Counted from the first letter of the stretch, positions 26,495 through 35,762 are shown. The stretch is 64,000 nt of DNA from Porphyrobacter sp. AAP60 (GCF_001296025.1 NZ_LJHV01000012.1:1-64000), one strand, 5' to 3'. Translations and numbers: made by a program. Notes: generated from the letters alone by a model not told the origin.

Positions 26495-26540
26495 ACCCCG
26501 TCCGGCCTCTCCTCCATGGGCCGGGCGGGGTTTCTATTTG
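26495..26540 (+). terminator. terminator of the fasciclin gene
   Basis: CCCCGTCCGGCC and GGCCGGGCGGGG form a 12-bp stem (one G-T pair) with a 10- to 11-base loop, followed by TTTCTATTT. Confidence 0.8.
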
Positions 26541-26550
26541 CGTGTTCCGG

Positions 26551-26594
26551 GCAACAAAAAGGCCCCTTCCTTGCGGGAGGGGCCTTTTTGTTGC
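26551..26594. terminator. bidirectional terminator between fasciclin gene and clpX
   Basis: A perfect 16-bp inverted repeat, from GCAACAAAAAGGCCCC to its complement, around a 12-base loop. A-tract and T-tract on the two sides let it act on both strands, ending clpX transcripts as well as read-through from the fasciclin gene. Confidence 0.9.
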
Positions 26595-26634
26595 TTTGCA
26601 GGAAGGGCCGGATGATCCCCGTCCGAAGGGAAGG

Positions 26635-27900
26635 CTAAGCCGCCTCTTCCTTCTTGCTCTCGCCGCCGATGACGCGGACGGGTTCTTTCTTGCCTTCGAC
26701 CACTTCCTTGTCGATCACGATTTCGGTCACGCCTTCCATGTCGGGCAGATCGAACATCGTGTCGAGCAGCAGGCCTTCCACGATCGAGCGAAGCCCGCGG
26801 GCGCCGGTCTTCCGCTTTATCGCGCGCTCGGCAATTGCCTGCAACGCATCCGGCGTGAAGGTCAGTTCCACATCTTCAAGCTCGAACAGCTTGCGATACT
26901 GCTTCACCAGCGCGTTCTTCGGTTCGTTCAGGATCGTCACCAGCGCAGGCACATCGAGATCGTGCAGCGTCGCGATCACCGGCAGACGGCCGACGAATTC
27001 AGGGATCAGGCCGAACTTGAGGAGATCCTCGGGCTCGGACTTTTCCAGCAATTCGCCCACGCGGCGCTTGTCCGGATCGGCGACATGCGCGCCGAAGCCG
27101 ATGCTGCGCTTTTGCAAGCGGTCAGCGATGATCTTGTCGAGGCCGGCAAAGGCTCCGCCGCAGATGAACAGGATATTGGTGGTATCGACCTGCAGGAATT
27201 CCTGCTGCGGATGCTTGCGCCCGCCCTGCGGCGGAACGGAGGCGGTGGTGCCTTCCATCAGCTTCAGAAGTGCCTGCTGCACGCCCTCACCCGAAACATC
27301 GCGGGTGATCGAGGGGTTTTCCGCCTTGCGGGTGATCTTGTCGATCTCGTCGATATAGACGATCCCGTGCTGGGCCTTTTCGACATTATAGTCGGAAGCC
27401 TGAAGCAGCTTGAGGATGATGTTCTCCACGTCCTCGCCCACATAACCGGCTTCGGTCAGCGTCGTGGCGTCGGCCATGGTGAAGGGCACATCGAAAGTGC
27501 GCGCCAGCGTCTGCGCCAGCAGGGTCTTGCCCGAGCCGGTGGGGCCAACCAGCAGGATGTTCGACTTCGCCAGTTCGACATCGCCTGCCTTGCTGGAGTG
27601 CTTCAACCGCTTGTAATGGTTATGCACGGCAACCGAGAGCACGCGCTTGGCGCGATCCTGTCCGATGACATAATCATTCAGCGTCGTGAAAATATCCATC
27701 GGCGTAGGGATTTCGCCGTCTTTTTTGCCGGCGATCCCTGCCTTGGTCTCTTCGCGGATGATATCGTTGCACAGCTCCACGCATTCATCGCAGATGAACA
27801 CGGTGGGGCCGGCAATCAGCTTGCGCACTTCGTGCTGCGACTTCCCGCAGAAGCTGCAGTACAGGGTGCTCTTGCTATCGGATCCGCTCAATTTGGTCAT
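26635..27900 (-). CDS. clpX: ATP-dependent protease ATPase subunit ClpX
   Basis: A 421-residue AAA+ unfoldase that feeds proteins to ClpP. The N-terminal C4 zinc domain carries CSFCGKS and CDECVELC; Walker A is GPTGSGKT (about residue 118), Walker [11 protein letters not shown], with sensor and pore loops following. The length matches E. coli ClpX (424). It follows clpP on the same strand after about 197 bases, which may hold its own promoter. Confidence 0.97.
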   Translation of the reverse strand: MTKLSGSDSKSTLYCSFCGKSQHEVRKLIAGPTVFICDECVELCNDIIREETKAGIAGKKDGEIPTPMDIFTTLNDYVIGQDRAKRVLSVAVHNHYKRLKHSSKAGDVELAKSNILLVGPTGSGKTLLAQTLARTFDVPFTMADATTLTEAGYVGEDVENIILKLLQASDYNVEKAQHGIVYIDEIDKITRKAENPSITRDVSGEGVQQALLKLMEGTTASVPPQGGRKHPQQEFLQVDTTNILFICGGAFAGLDKIIADRLQKRSIGFGAHVADPDKRRVGELLEKSEPEDLLKFGLIPEFVGRLPVIATLHDLDVPALVTILNEPKNALVKQYRKLFELEDVELTFTPDALQAIAERAIKRKTGARGLRSIVEGLLLDTMFDLPDMEGVTEIVIDKEVVEGKKEPVRVIGGESKKEEAA

Positions 27901-28097
27901 TCCTGTGTCCTCGAATCCGGCTGTGCACGCGGCGCGTTGTGCAAGACAGATTCGTCAAATGTATCCAAGGCACCAGATGAATCAACACGTGGCGCAATAA
28001 TTCGTGTTGTTACCATAACGGCGCTGCTGCCGAATGAACGGGAAAAATGGCTCGGCAGAGCCACTGTCCCGCACCGGCGCAGGTCGATGGAAAAGGC

Positions 28098-28802
28098 TTA
28101 TTCGGGCGCGCCGCCCGAACCTTCTTCGCCGCCGCCAACCTCGTTTTCAGGCCGGGTTTCGAACACCTTGTCGACGATACCGAAAGCCTTGGCTTCTTCG
28201 GCTTCAAGGAACGTGTCACGATCCATCGCCTTTTCGATCTCTTCCAGACTACGGCCCGTGAACTTCACGTAAAGATCGTTCATGCGCGAACGGATACGCA
28301 GAATCTCGCGCGCCTGAATTTCGATGTCCGATGCCATCCCGCGTGCCCCGCCCGAAGGCTGGTGCACCATGATCCGCGCGTTGGGCAGCGCAATCCGCAT
28401 CCCCGGCTCGCCTGCGGCCAGCAGGAAGCTGCCCATGCTGGCAGCCTGACCCATACACACAGTCGACACGCGCGGCTTGATGTACTGCATCGTGTCGTAG
28501 ATCTGCAGACCGGCCGTCACCACGCCGCCGGGCGAGTTGATGTACATGCTGATCGGCTTGGACGGATTTTCGCTTTCAAGAAACAGCAGCTGCGCGGTCA
28601 CCAGCGATGCCATGCCGTCTTCGATCTGACCTGTCACGAACACGATTCGTTCGCGCAGCAAGCGGCTGAAAATGTCGAAACTGCGTTCGCCGCGGCTCGT
28701 CTGTTCGACCACCACCGGCACCAGCGCGCCCGTATAGGGGTCACGCGTGAACTGGCCTTGCGTGCCATAGGTATCACCGGAATTGCCGAACAGATCGATC
28801 AT
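28098..28802 (-). CDS. clpP: ATP-dependent Clp protease proteolytic subunit
   Basis: A 234-residue serine peptidase that forms the ClpP barrel. The triad Ser is in [11 protein letters not shown], His in MVHQPSGG and Asp in [12 protein letters not shown]. The C-terminal tail is rich in Glu and Gly. The ATG at 28802 (MIDLFG) is preferred over a frame opening at 28865, whose extra residues would cover the proposed sigma-32 promoter. It is divergent from the secreted amidase gene. Confidence 0.95.
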   Translation of the reverse strand: MIDLFGNSGDTYGTQGQFTRDPYTGALVPVVVEQTSRGERSFDIFSRLLRERIVFVTGQIEDGMASLVTAQLLFLESENPSKPISMYINSPGGVVTAGLQIYDTMQYIKPRVSTVCMGQAASMGSFLLAAGEPGMRIALPNARIMVHQPSGGARGMASDIEIQAREILRIRSRMNDLYVKFTGRSLEEIEKAMDRDTFLEAEEAKAFGIVDKVFETRPENEVGGGEEGSGGAPE

Positions 28803-28834
28803 GAGAGGTGCGTGTCCTTCGTAAGTGTCGATAC

Positions 28835-28868
28835 GGCTATGTCGGACGCAGGGGGGCAATTTCAAGGG
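28835..28868 (-). promoter_or_regulatory. sigma-32 (RpoH) promoter of clpP
   Basis: Read on the minus strand, CCCTTGAAA (28868-28860) matches the heat-shock -35 element. About 14 to 15 bases later CGACATAGC (28844-28836) approximates the -10 element. The predicted transcript would begin about 25 bases before the clpP ATG. Confidence 0.6.
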
Positions 28869-28976
28869 CGTTTACCTTGTCCCTGTGAATTGCCTGCGAA
28901 TTGGCTGCAAGAATCGTGCTGCCGATGCGCAATTTTGCCCTTGCCGCAGTCTTCCCACGTGGCAAGTTCTGACACC

Positions 28977-30524
28977 ATGATCAAAACCGCCATGACCCGT
29001 TCGAGCCTCGCCCTGCTTCTTGCAACCTCTGCCACGGCAGCCCTTGCGCAATCAGGCAGTTCGCCGGAGCCGAACGCAACGCAAGAACGTGCGGCGATGA
29101 ACGAGCTTCTGGCCGTGAACGAATACATCCTGCGCATTCAGGCGCTCGATGACAACGGTCCGCGGTTGAACGCGTTAATAGATTATGATCCCACGGCCCC
29201 GGTGACAGCGCGCCAGCGCTTGGGCATCGGCCCCCTCAACGGTCGCACCGTTCTGGTGAAGGATAATATCGAGACCAAAGGCTTTGCCACCACCGCAGGC
29301 AGCCTTGCGCTGAAAGACAACCGTACCGGACGCGATGCACCGCTGATCGCCAATCTCGAAGCCGCAGGCGGGGTGGTGCTGGGCAAGACTAACCTCAGCG
29401 AATGGGCCAACATCCGATCCAACGATTCCACCAGCGGGTGGAGCGCGGTGGGCGGGCTGACCCGCAACCCCTTTGCCATTGACCGCAACACCTGCGGATC
29501 GTCTTCGGGCAGCGGAGCGGCGATTGCGGCAGGGTTCGCCTGGGGCGCCATTGGGACGGAAACCAACGGATCAATCACCTGTCCTGCCAGCATTAACGGC
29601 ATCGTCGGGTTCAAACCGAGCGTCGGCATCGTCAGCCGCACCCATGTGGTGCCGATTTCCAGCACGCAGGACACCGCCGGGCCAATGACCAGGACGGTCT
29701 ACGATGCGGCGCTGCTGCTGACCGCCATCGCTGGGGAGGATAGGGCTGATCCGGTAACGCTGGAGGCCAAGCGTGTCGCCGGTTACACCGCCGGGCTGTA
29801 CACCTATTCGCTGCAAGGCGTGCGGATCGGGGTAATGCGCAAGCAGATCGGCAACCGCGATGATCTGAAGGCCGTGTTCACCGCGGCCCTCACCGATCTG
29901 GAGCGGGCGGGCGCGGTGCTGGTTGACATAGACTTCGAGCCCGACCGGCAAATGTATGGTGACAGCTTCACCGTGCTGATGTTCGAGCTGCGTGAGGAAA
30001 TCGGCAAATATCTCGTTTCGATCCCGGCCTTCGAAGAGGGCGAGACCCCGCGCAGCCTTTCCGATCTGATTGCGTTCAACAATGCCAATGCCAGCACCGA
30101 AATGCGCTGGTTTGGGCAGGATCTATTCGAACTGGCCGAAACCACTACCGACCGGGCTGCATACGAAACCGCACGCGCCAATGCGCTGCGGATCGCCGGG
30201 CCGGAAACGCTCGACAAATTGCTGGCCGACAACAAGGTGCAGTTTCTGGTCGCACCCACCCGCGGTCCGGCATGGGTCAGCGATCTGGTGAACGGTGACA
30301 ATTTCAACGGTTCGGTCGGGTTCGGCAGTCCTTCGGCGATTGCTGGCTACCCGCACCTCACCGTACCGATGGGCGCAATCGAAGGCCTGCCGGTCGGCCT
30401 CAGCATCATGGGCGCAAAGTGGGATGATCACGCGGTGCTGAAGGCGGGCGCTGCCTACGAAAAAGCGCGGACAGCCAAGCTGCCCGCGCCTTCGTTCCGT
30501 CCGTGGCGGCCGGCAGGGGAATAG
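28977..30524 (+). CDS. secreted amidase (amidase signature family)
   Basis: A 515-residue amidase with a signal peptide cleaved near ALAQS. The Ser-cisSer-Lys triad is visible: Lys in VLVKDNIETKG, the cis-Ser in CGSSSGSGAA and the nucleophile Ser in TETNGSITCPAS. The family hydrolyses amides as diverse as fatty amides, aryl amides and peptides; a periplasmic substrate is likely but unknown. It lies between clpP and tig on the opposite strand and converges on tig with an 18-base gap. Confidence 0.88.
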   Translation: MIKTAMTRSSLALLLATSATAALAQSGSSPEPNATQERAAMNELLAVNEYILRIQALDDNGPRLNALIDYDPTAPVTARQRLGIGPLNGRTVLVKDNIETKGFATTAGSLALKDNRTGRDAPLIANLEAAGGVVLGKTNLSEWANIRSNDSTSGWSAVGGLTRNPFAIDRNTCGSSSGSGAAIAAGFAWGAIGTETNGSITCPASINGIVGFKPSVGIVSRTHVVPISSTQDTAGPMTRTVYDAALLLTAIAGEDRADPVTLEAKRVAGYTAGLYTYSLQGVRIGVMRKQIGNRDDLKAVFTAALTDLERAGAVLVDIDFEPDRQMYGDSFTVLMFELREEIGKYLVSIPAFEEGETPRSLSDLIAFNNANASTEMRWFGQDLFELAETTTDRAAYETARANALRIAGPETLDKLLADNKVQFLVAPTRGPAWVSDLVNGDNFNGSVGFGSPSAIAGYPHLTVPMGAIEGLPVGLSIMGAKWDDHAVLKAGAAYEKARTAKLPAPSFRPWRPAGE

Positions 30525-30542
30525 TCCCCCGCCCGCGCCGGA

Positions 30543-32126
30543 TTACTTCTTCGCCGCAGCCTTCTTGGCCGGGGCTTTCTTGGCGGCGGGCTTTTCTTCA
30601 GCCGCAGCTTCGGTCTTCTTCGCCGGCGCCTTCTTGGCAGCAGGCTTGGCTTCAGTCGCCTCAGCCTTCTTCTTGGGGGCAGCCTTCTTGGCGGGCTTTT
30701 CTTCGGCAGCCGGTGCTTCCTCGGCAGCGTCAGCCTTCTCGCCCGGAGCCTTCTTCTTGGCGGCAGCCTTCTTCGGCGCGGGCGCGGCTTCAGCGGTTTC
30801 ATCCGCTTCGATCGCAGCCTGAAGCTCCTCGACGGTCACTTCACGCTCGGTCACATCGGCCTTGTCGAACAGGAAGTCGACAACCTTGTCTTCATAAAGC
30901 GGCGCACGCAGCTGGGCAGCGGCCATCGGTTCGGACTGGATGTACTCGACGAAACGCTGGCGGTCTTCGGCGCGATATTGTGCGGCCGCCTGCTGCACCA
31001 GCATGCCCATTTCCTGCTGGGTCACTTCGACGCCATTGGCCTGGCCAATCTCCGAAAGGAGCAGGCCCAGGCGCACGCGGCGTTCGGCAATCGCCTTGTA
31101 CTCGTCCTTTTCTTCGTCGATCTGCTTCAGTGCGGCCGCAGGATCTTCGTCATTGGCGGCTTCCTGCTGGAGCTGCGCCCAGATCTGCTGGAATTCGGCC
31201 TCAACCATGGTCGCAGGTACTTCAAAGCTGTGGCCGGCGGCCAGCTGATCGAGCAGCGCGCGCTTCATCTGGGTGCGGGTCAGACCGGCGGTCTGCTGCT
31301 CCAGCTGCGCCTTCATGATTTCGCGCAGCTTGTCGAGGCTGTCGAGGCCAAGGCTCTTGGCGAATTCTTCGTCCAGCGTGGTTTCGGTTTCGGTCTTCAC
31401 CGCCTTCACAGTGATGTCGAAAGTGGCTTCCTGCCCCGCAAGGTGCGCAGCCTGATAGTCGGCCGGGAAGGTGACGGTGATGGTCTTTTCCTGACCGGTC
31501 TTCACGCCCACCAATTGGTCTTCAAAGCCGGGAATGAAGGTGCCCGAACCCAGCACCAGCGCAGCGTCTTCAGCCTTGCCGCCTTCGAACTCGACCCCGT
31601 CCAGCTTGCCGACGAAATCGATGATCAGCTGATCGCCGTCCGCCGCCTTCTTGGTTTTGGCCGCGTCCTTGTAGCTCTTGTTCTGCGATGCAATGTTGCC
31701 GAGCGCATCGTCGATCTGCGCATCGGTGACCGGAACCACCAGCTTTTCAAGCTTCAGGCCGTCAACACTGGGCGTGTCGATCGTCGGCAGCACTTCGAGG
31801 CTTACGGTGATCGCGGCGTCCTTGCCCTGCTCGTAATCCTCATTGAGACCGATTTCCGGCTGCATCGCCGGGCGCAGCGCTTCGTCACGCAGCAGCTTGT
31901 CGACCGATTCGCGAATCGTGTCGTTCACAACCTGACCGTGCAGGGCTTCGCCATGCATCTTCTTGACGAGGTTGGCGGGCACCTTGCCCGGACGGAAGCC
32001 GGGCATCCGCACCTGCGGCGCAACTTTCTTGATCTCGGCGTCGATCTTCGCGGTGAGATCGGCGGCGGGGATCGTGATGAGGTAGGCGCGCTTGAGCCCT
32101 TCGTTTACGGTCTGCTTGGTTTGCAT
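30543..32126 (-). CDS. tig: trigger factor with lysine/alanine-rich tail
   Basis: A 527-residue ribosome-bound chaperone and prolyl isomerase. The N-terminal ribosome-binding domain has MPGFRPGKVP, the FKBP-like domain lies about residues 155-245, and a helical domain extends to about 440. The last about 85 residues are an Ala/Lys/Glu/Pro-rich repeat region (KKAAPKK, KKAPAKK) resembling a histone H1 tail, absent from E. coli Tig (432). The ATG at 32126 is preferred over the frame extending to 32219, which overlaps tRNA-Leu. Confidence 0.95.
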   Translation of the reverse strand: MQTKQTVNEGLKRAYLITIPAADLTAKIDAEIKKVAPQVRMPGFRPGKVPANLVKKMHGEALHGQVVNDTIRESVDKLLRDEALRPAMQPEIGLNEDYEQGKDAAITVSLEVLPTIDTPSVDGLKLEKLVVPVTDAQIDDALGNIASQNKSYKDAAKTKKAADGDQLIIDFVGKLDGVEFEGGKAEDAALVLGSGTFIPGFEDQLVGVKTGQEKTITVTFPADYQAAHLAGQEATFDITVKAVKTETETTLDEEFAKSLGLDSLDKLREIMKAQLEQQTAGLTRTQMKRALLDQLAAGHSFEVPATMVEAEFQQIWAQLQQEAANDEDPAAALKQIDEEKDEYKAIAERRVRLGLLLSEIGQANGVEVTQQEMGMLVQQAAAQYRAEDRQRFVEYIQSEPMAAAQLRAPLYEDKVVDFLFDKADVTEREVTVEELQAAIEADETAEAAPAPKKAAAKKKAPGEKADAAEEAPAAEEKPAKKAAPKKKAEATEAKPAAKKAPAKKTEAAAEEKPAAKKAPAKKAAAKK

Positions 32127-32187
32127 GGTGACTGGTTGAAGCCTTCTTGCCAAAAATCCGGTAAGCCGGGCTGGTTCGGGGCGAATT

Positions 32188-32272
32188 TGGTGCGGGCGAA
32201 GGGACTCGAACCCCCACATCTTGCGATACCAGAACCTAAATCTGGCGCGTCTACCAATTTCGCCACGCCCGC
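32188..32272 (-). tRNA. tRNA-Leu (TAG)
   Basis: An 85-nt tRNA with encoded CCA. The acceptor stem is GCGGGCG/CGCCCGC, the anticodon loop TTTAGGT gives TAG, and the variable arm is long, as in class II tRNAs. The T-arm reads GGGGGTTCGAGTCCC. Confidence 0.96.
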
Positions 32273-32407
32273 ATGCCCGAACGAAGCCGCGCGGGGAAAC
32301 CGGCTAAGGCACCCCGCGCGTATTAGCGAGCGCCCTTATCCCCCCCAAGCCAAAAGGGCAAGCGCAACACGCTTGAAGGCTGCATGATTGCCGATTAAGG
32401 CGCCGCC

Positions 32408-32719
32408 ATGACCGACGAAAACACCGAAAACGCCGTTCCAGCAAATTCTGGCGCCGACGTACCGCCCGATCACCTTTCGGTGAACCCGAAGAGCCCGTTC
32501 TTCGATGCCGAAAAGCTCCAGCGCGGAGTCGGCATCCGGTTCAAGGGTCGTGTGCGCACGGACATCGAAGAATATTCGATCTCCGAAGGATGGGTGCGGG
32601 TGCAGGCCGGCAAGGCCGTCGACCGTAAGGGCCAACCGCTGACGATCAAGATCAGCGGCGAGGTCGAAGCATGGTTTGAAGACCTCGGCGAAGAAGCTCC
32701 AGTTGCCAGAAAGGGCTGA
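32408..32719 (+). CDS. DUF3297 family protein
   Basis: A 103-residue soluble protein of the DUF3297 family, conserved in proteobacteria. The centre contains HLSVNPKSPFFD and GVGIRFKGRVRTDIEEY, and the C-terminus is acidic. No catalytic motif is evident, and the function is unknown. It stands between tRNA-Leu and der. Confidence 0.82.
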   Translation: MTDENTENAVPANSGADVPPDHLSVNPKSPFFDAEKLQRGVGIRFKGRVRTDIEEYSISEGWVRVQAGKAVDRKGQPLTIKISGEVEAWFEDLGEEAPVARKG

Positions 32720-32771
32720 GTAGAGGGCAGCGCTTGCCAAAATGGGCGTTTGAGCCCACTTGGCACGCATT

Positions 32772-34184
32772 ATGTCCCTCCTCAAAAAGCCCGAAGTCGT
32801 TATCATTGGCCGTCCCAATGTCGGCAAGTCCACGCTGTTCAACCGGCTGGTGGGCAAGAAGCTCGCCCTCGTCGACGATCAGCCCGGCGTCACGCGTGAC
32901 CGCCGGATGGGTGATGCCGAGATTGCGGGGCTGAAGTTCACCGTGGTCGACACCGCCGGGTGGGAGGACGAGGACGACCTCAGTCTTCCAGGCCGGATGC
33001 GCAAACAGACCGAAGCCAGCCTTGCTGGCGCGGACGCAGCGATGTTCGTGGTCGATGCGCGCGCGGGCCTCACCCCTATGGACGAGGAAATCGCCCGGTA
33101 CCTGCGCGAACAATCCGTCCCCGTGGTGCTTGTGGCCAACAAGGCCGAGGGCAAAGGCGGCGAAAGTGGCGCGATGGAGGCCTATGCGCTCGGACTTGGC
33201 GAACCGCTGGCCATGTCGGCCGAGCATGGCGAAGGGATCGCCGATCTGTTCGGCGGGCTGTGGCCGATCATCGGCGCGGCTTGCGACGAATGGGAAGAGG
33301 CCGAGGAAATCGCAAAGCTGGAAGCAGCAGCGATGGCTGAGGAAGATCGTCCCGCCGGTCCGCTGAAGCTTGCCATTGTCGGACGACCGAACGCGGGCAA
33401 ATCAACGCTGATCAACCGCCTGCTTGGCGAAGACCGCCTGCTGACTGGTCCGGAAGCCGGGATCACCCGCGATTCGATTGCGATCGACTGGGACTGGACC
33501 GATCCCAGAACCGGCGAAAAGCGCGAAATCCGGCTGATCGACACCGCCGGGATGCGCAAGAAGAAGAACGTCACCGAAAAGCTCGAAAAGCTGTCGGTCG
33601 CCGATGCGCGCCGGGCGGTGGATTTTGCCGAGGTCGTGGTGCTGCTGCTTGATGCCACCCAAGGGCTTGAACATCAGGATCTGAAGATCGCCAGCCACGT
33701 GCTGGAAGAAGGCCGCGCGCTGATGATCGCGATCAACAAGTGGGACGTGGCCGAGGACGCGAGCAAGCTGTTCAACGGCATCCGCGGCGCTTTGGATGAC
33801 GGGTTGGCGCAGGTGCGCGGGTTGCCGCTTTTCGCGGTCAGCGCCAAAACTGGCAAGGGGCTGGACCAGATGCTCGCAGGCGCATTCGACCTGCGCGAGG
33901 CGTGGTCGAAACGCGTTTCCACCGCCGCCCTCAATCGCTGGTTCGACGATGCGCTGGAAGCCAACCCGCCGCCCGCGCCTGGCGGTAAGCGAATCAAGCT
34001 GCGCTACATCACGCAGGCTGGCACCCGCCCGCCGCGCTTCGTGATCTTCGGCACCCGGCTCGATCTGCTGCCGACCAGCTACGAACGTTATCTCGTGAAC
34101 GGGATCCGTGCCAAGCTGGGCTTTGACGCCGTGCCAGTGCGCGTGACGCTGAAGACCAACAAGAACCCTTACGCCAAGGACTAG
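32772..34184 (+). CDS. der: ribosome assembly GTPase Der (EngA)
   Basis: A 470-residue GTPase with two tandem G domains and a KH-like C-terminal domain, required for 50S subunit maturation. G1 motifs are GRPNVGKST (about residue 14) and GRPNAGKST (about 207), with DTAGW and DTAGM as G3 motifs and NKAE and NKWD as G4. The ATG at 32772 starts the conserved sequence. DUF2721 follows after 5 bases. Confidence 0.96.
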   Translation: MSLLKKPEVVIIGRPNVGKSTLFNRLVGKKLALVDDQPGVTRDRRMGDAEIAGLKFTVVDTAGWEDEDDLSLPGRMRKQTEASLAGADAAMFVVDARAGLTPMDEEIARYLREQSVPVVLVANKAEGKGGESGAMEAYALGLGEPLAMSAEHGEGIADLFGGLWPIIGAACDEWEEAEEIAKLEAAAMAEEDRPAGPLKLAIVGRPNAGKSTLINRLLGEDRLLTGPEAGITRDSIAIDWDWTDPRTGEKREIRLIDTAGMRKKKNVTEKLEKLSVADARRAVDFAEVVVLLLDATQGLEHQDLKIASHVLEEGRALMIAINKWDVAEDASKLFNGIRGALDDGLAQVRGLPLFAVSAKTGKGLDQMLAGAFDLREAWSKRVSTAALNRWFDDALEANPPPAPGGKRIKLRYITQAGTRPPRFVIFGTRLDLLPTSYERYLVNGIRAKLGFDAVPVRVTLKTNKNPYAKD

Positions 34185-34189
34185 CCGGG

Positions 34190-34681
34190 ATGGTATTCGA
34201 CCTCCTCGCCGCCGCCGCAGATGCACGCCTGCCCTTCGCACTGGAAATCTTCGAGCGCACCGCTTCGACCCCGAGGGTGCAGCAAGTGGTGCAACTGAGC
34301 CTCGCGCCCGCATTCCTTCTTTCAGGGATCGGCGCGGTCATGAATGTCATCATGAGCCGCATGATCTGGATCGCACAGCGAATCGACAAGATCGAGGACA
34401 AGATGGAAGAACAGCGCACTTCCCGTCAGGCGCGCGAACTGGGCTGGCTCATGCGCCGGCGCAAACTGGCGCAAGGCGCGATCATGTTTTCCACCGCATC
34501 GGCCGTCATGATCAGCGCCGTTATCATGATGCTGTTCATCTCGGCCTATATCGTCGCGCAAATCGGAACGGTCATCGCGGCCTTGTGGGTGCTGACGATG
34601 GCGCTTCTGGTAATCGGCCTCGGATTCTTCCTGCTGGAAACGCGGTTGGCGGCAATCGGAGCGCAGGCGCCAAAGGACTAG
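34190..34681 (+). CDS. DUF2721 family membrane protein
   Basis: A 163-residue inner-membrane protein with an N-terminal hydrophobic stretch, a basic/acidic loop with IDKIEDKMEEQR, and two adjacent hydrophobic segments near residues 96-146. It fits DUF2721, a family of unknown function. It begins 5 bases after der and is likely cotranscribed. Confidence 0.82.
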   Translation: MVFDLLAAAADARLPFALEIFERTASTPRVQQVVQLSLAPAFLLSGIGAVMNVIMSRMIWIAQRIDKIEDKMEEQRTSRQARELGWLMRRRKLAQGAIMFSTASAVMISAVIMMLFISAYIVAQIGTVIAALWVLTMALLVIGLGFFLLETRLAAIGAQAPKD

Positions 34682-34693
34682 TCGGCGAAAATG

Positions 34694-34730
34694 CAAAAAG
34701 GGCAGAGTCGTTTTACCGGCCCTGCCCCCT
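34694..34730 (-). terminator. bacterioferritin gene terminator
   Basis: On the minus strand GGGCAG and CTGCCC pair around a 16-base loop, followed directly by TTTTT. It lies beyond the bfr stop and could also act weakly on the DUF2721 transcript. Confidence 0.6.
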
Positions 34731-34754
34731 TTCATGCGACGATGCGACCAGCGC

Positions 34755-35237
34755 TCAGCTTTCGCCAGCGGGCTGGCTTTGCAGCTGGCAGTAATTGTGC
34801 AGGCCCATCCGCTCGATCATCTCGAACTGCGTTTCAAGGAAATCGACATGCTCTTCCTCGTTCTTGAGGATATCCTCGAATAGGCCGGCCGAGGTGTGAT
34901 CCTTGACGCTGCGGGCATATTCCGCCGCGTCCTTCAGCAGCGGGATTGCTTCGTGTTCAAGCGCCAGATCGGCCTTGAGCACCTCTTCGACCGTTTCGCC
35001 CACCTTCAGCTTGTGGATCGCCTGGAAGTTGGGGAGCGCTTCGAGGAACAGGATGCGCTCTGCCAGCTTGTCGGCGTGCTCCATTTCCTCGATCGATTCA
35101 TGGCGTTCGTAAGCCGCCAGCTTCTTCATGCCCCAGTTGTCGAGCACGCGGTAATGCAACCAGTACTGGTTGATTGCCGTGAGCTCATTGGTGAGCGCCT
35201 GATTGAGATAGTCGATGACCTTAGGGTCGCCCTTCAT
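34755..35237 (-). CDS. bfr: bacterioferritin
   Basis: A 160-residue iron-storage protein that forms 24-subunit haem-containing shells. The ferroxidase ligands are in LTNELTAINQY (Glu18), ERHESIEEMEHAD (Glu and His, with the haem-ligating Met) and further Glu and His in EEEHVDFLE. The gene follows bfd on the same strand. Two TTGCGA-type inverted repeats upstream may bind an iron regulator. Confidence 0.95.
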   Translation of the reverse strand: MKGDPKVIDYLNQALTNELTAINQYWLHYRVLDNWGMKKLAAYERHESIEEMEHADKLAERILFLEALPNFQAIHKLKVGETVEEVLKADLALEHEAIPLLKDAAEYARSVKDHTSAGLFEDILKNEEEHVDFLETQFEMIERMGLHNYCQLQSQPAGES

Positions 35238-35336
35238 GGGATTGTCCTTTGCGAAATGTCAAAGCCGGGTTGCGGCATTGCCTACAATGTAGACCCTGCC
35301 GGGGCTTGTCCGCAAGAGGTGGGCGAAGAAATATCT

Positions 35337-35368
35337 TTGCGAATCAGTCGCTTGCGATCCGTTCGCAA
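35337..35368. promoter_or_regulatory. candidate Fur-like boxes upstream of bfr
   Basis: TTGCGA-TCCGT-TCGCAA at 35352-35368 is a perfect 6-5-6 inverted repeat. A second, partial copy, TTGCGA-ATCAG-TCGC, precedes it at 35337-35351. They lie about 100 bases upstream of bfr, by the 3' end of bfd. Closer to bfr on the minus strand TTGCGG and TACATT are spaced by 18 bases and could be -35 and -10 boxes. An iron regulator is inferred from gene content only. Confidence 0.45.
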
Positions 35369-35375
35369 TCGCGTT

Positions 35376-35576
35376 TCAGGCAGCTTCTACTGCGAATACA
35401 TCGCATCTTGCTGCCGCACGCTCTGCATCAATGATTTCCTGCGCCTCATCAAGGCATTGACCGCAATTGGGGCGCTTGCCGAGGCAGGCATAGGTCGCTT
35501 CAGCGTCGCCGTCGCAGGTCAGCGCGGCTTTCCGCAAATCAGTCTCACGGATGGCGTTGCAGATGCAGATATACAT
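35376..35576 (-). CDS. bfd: bacterioferritin-associated ferredoxin
   Basis: A 66-residue [2Fe-2S] protein that reduces bacterioferritin so that stored iron can be released. The four cluster ligands C4, C6, C38 and C41 are in MYICICNA and PNCGQC. It is the standard partner of Bfr, 138 bases upstream on the same strand. Confidence 0.93.
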   Translation of the reverse strand: MYICICNAIRETDLRKAALTCDGDAEATYACLGKRPNCGQCLDEAQEIIDAERAAARCDVFAVEAA

Positions 35577-35652
35577 TGGGGCGCGAATCTTTCCTGCGAA
35601 GCGTTTGCAGGAAGCAATGTATGCGAACCATTCTTAATAACAACTCTTTTTT

Positions 35653-35728
35653 CGCATCGCCTCCGCGATGCGGTTTCCTCGCGCCTCCGGCGTTGCGCTC
35701 GGCCTTGCGGCCTGTCCTTCGGGAGGCC
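35653..35728. repeat. Second cluster of GC hairpins
   Basis: Between DUF418 and bfd lie CGCATCGC-CTCC-GCGATGCG (35653-35672), GGCC-TTGC-GGCC (35701-35712) and GGCCT/AGGCC (35709-35728). The gap of 186 bases holds no gene. The bfd promoter would lie next to 35590-35650, a more AT-rich stretch containing TTCTTAATAACAAC. Confidence 0.5.
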
Positions 35729-35762
35729 GGAACAACGCTCTTCGGGAATGTTGCGTCTGGCG

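Noticed and set aside
30455-30802. A 115-codon Arg/Pro-rich frame at the tig end
   Set aside because: It is a frame-shifted reading of the Lys/Ala repeat DNA of the tig tail.
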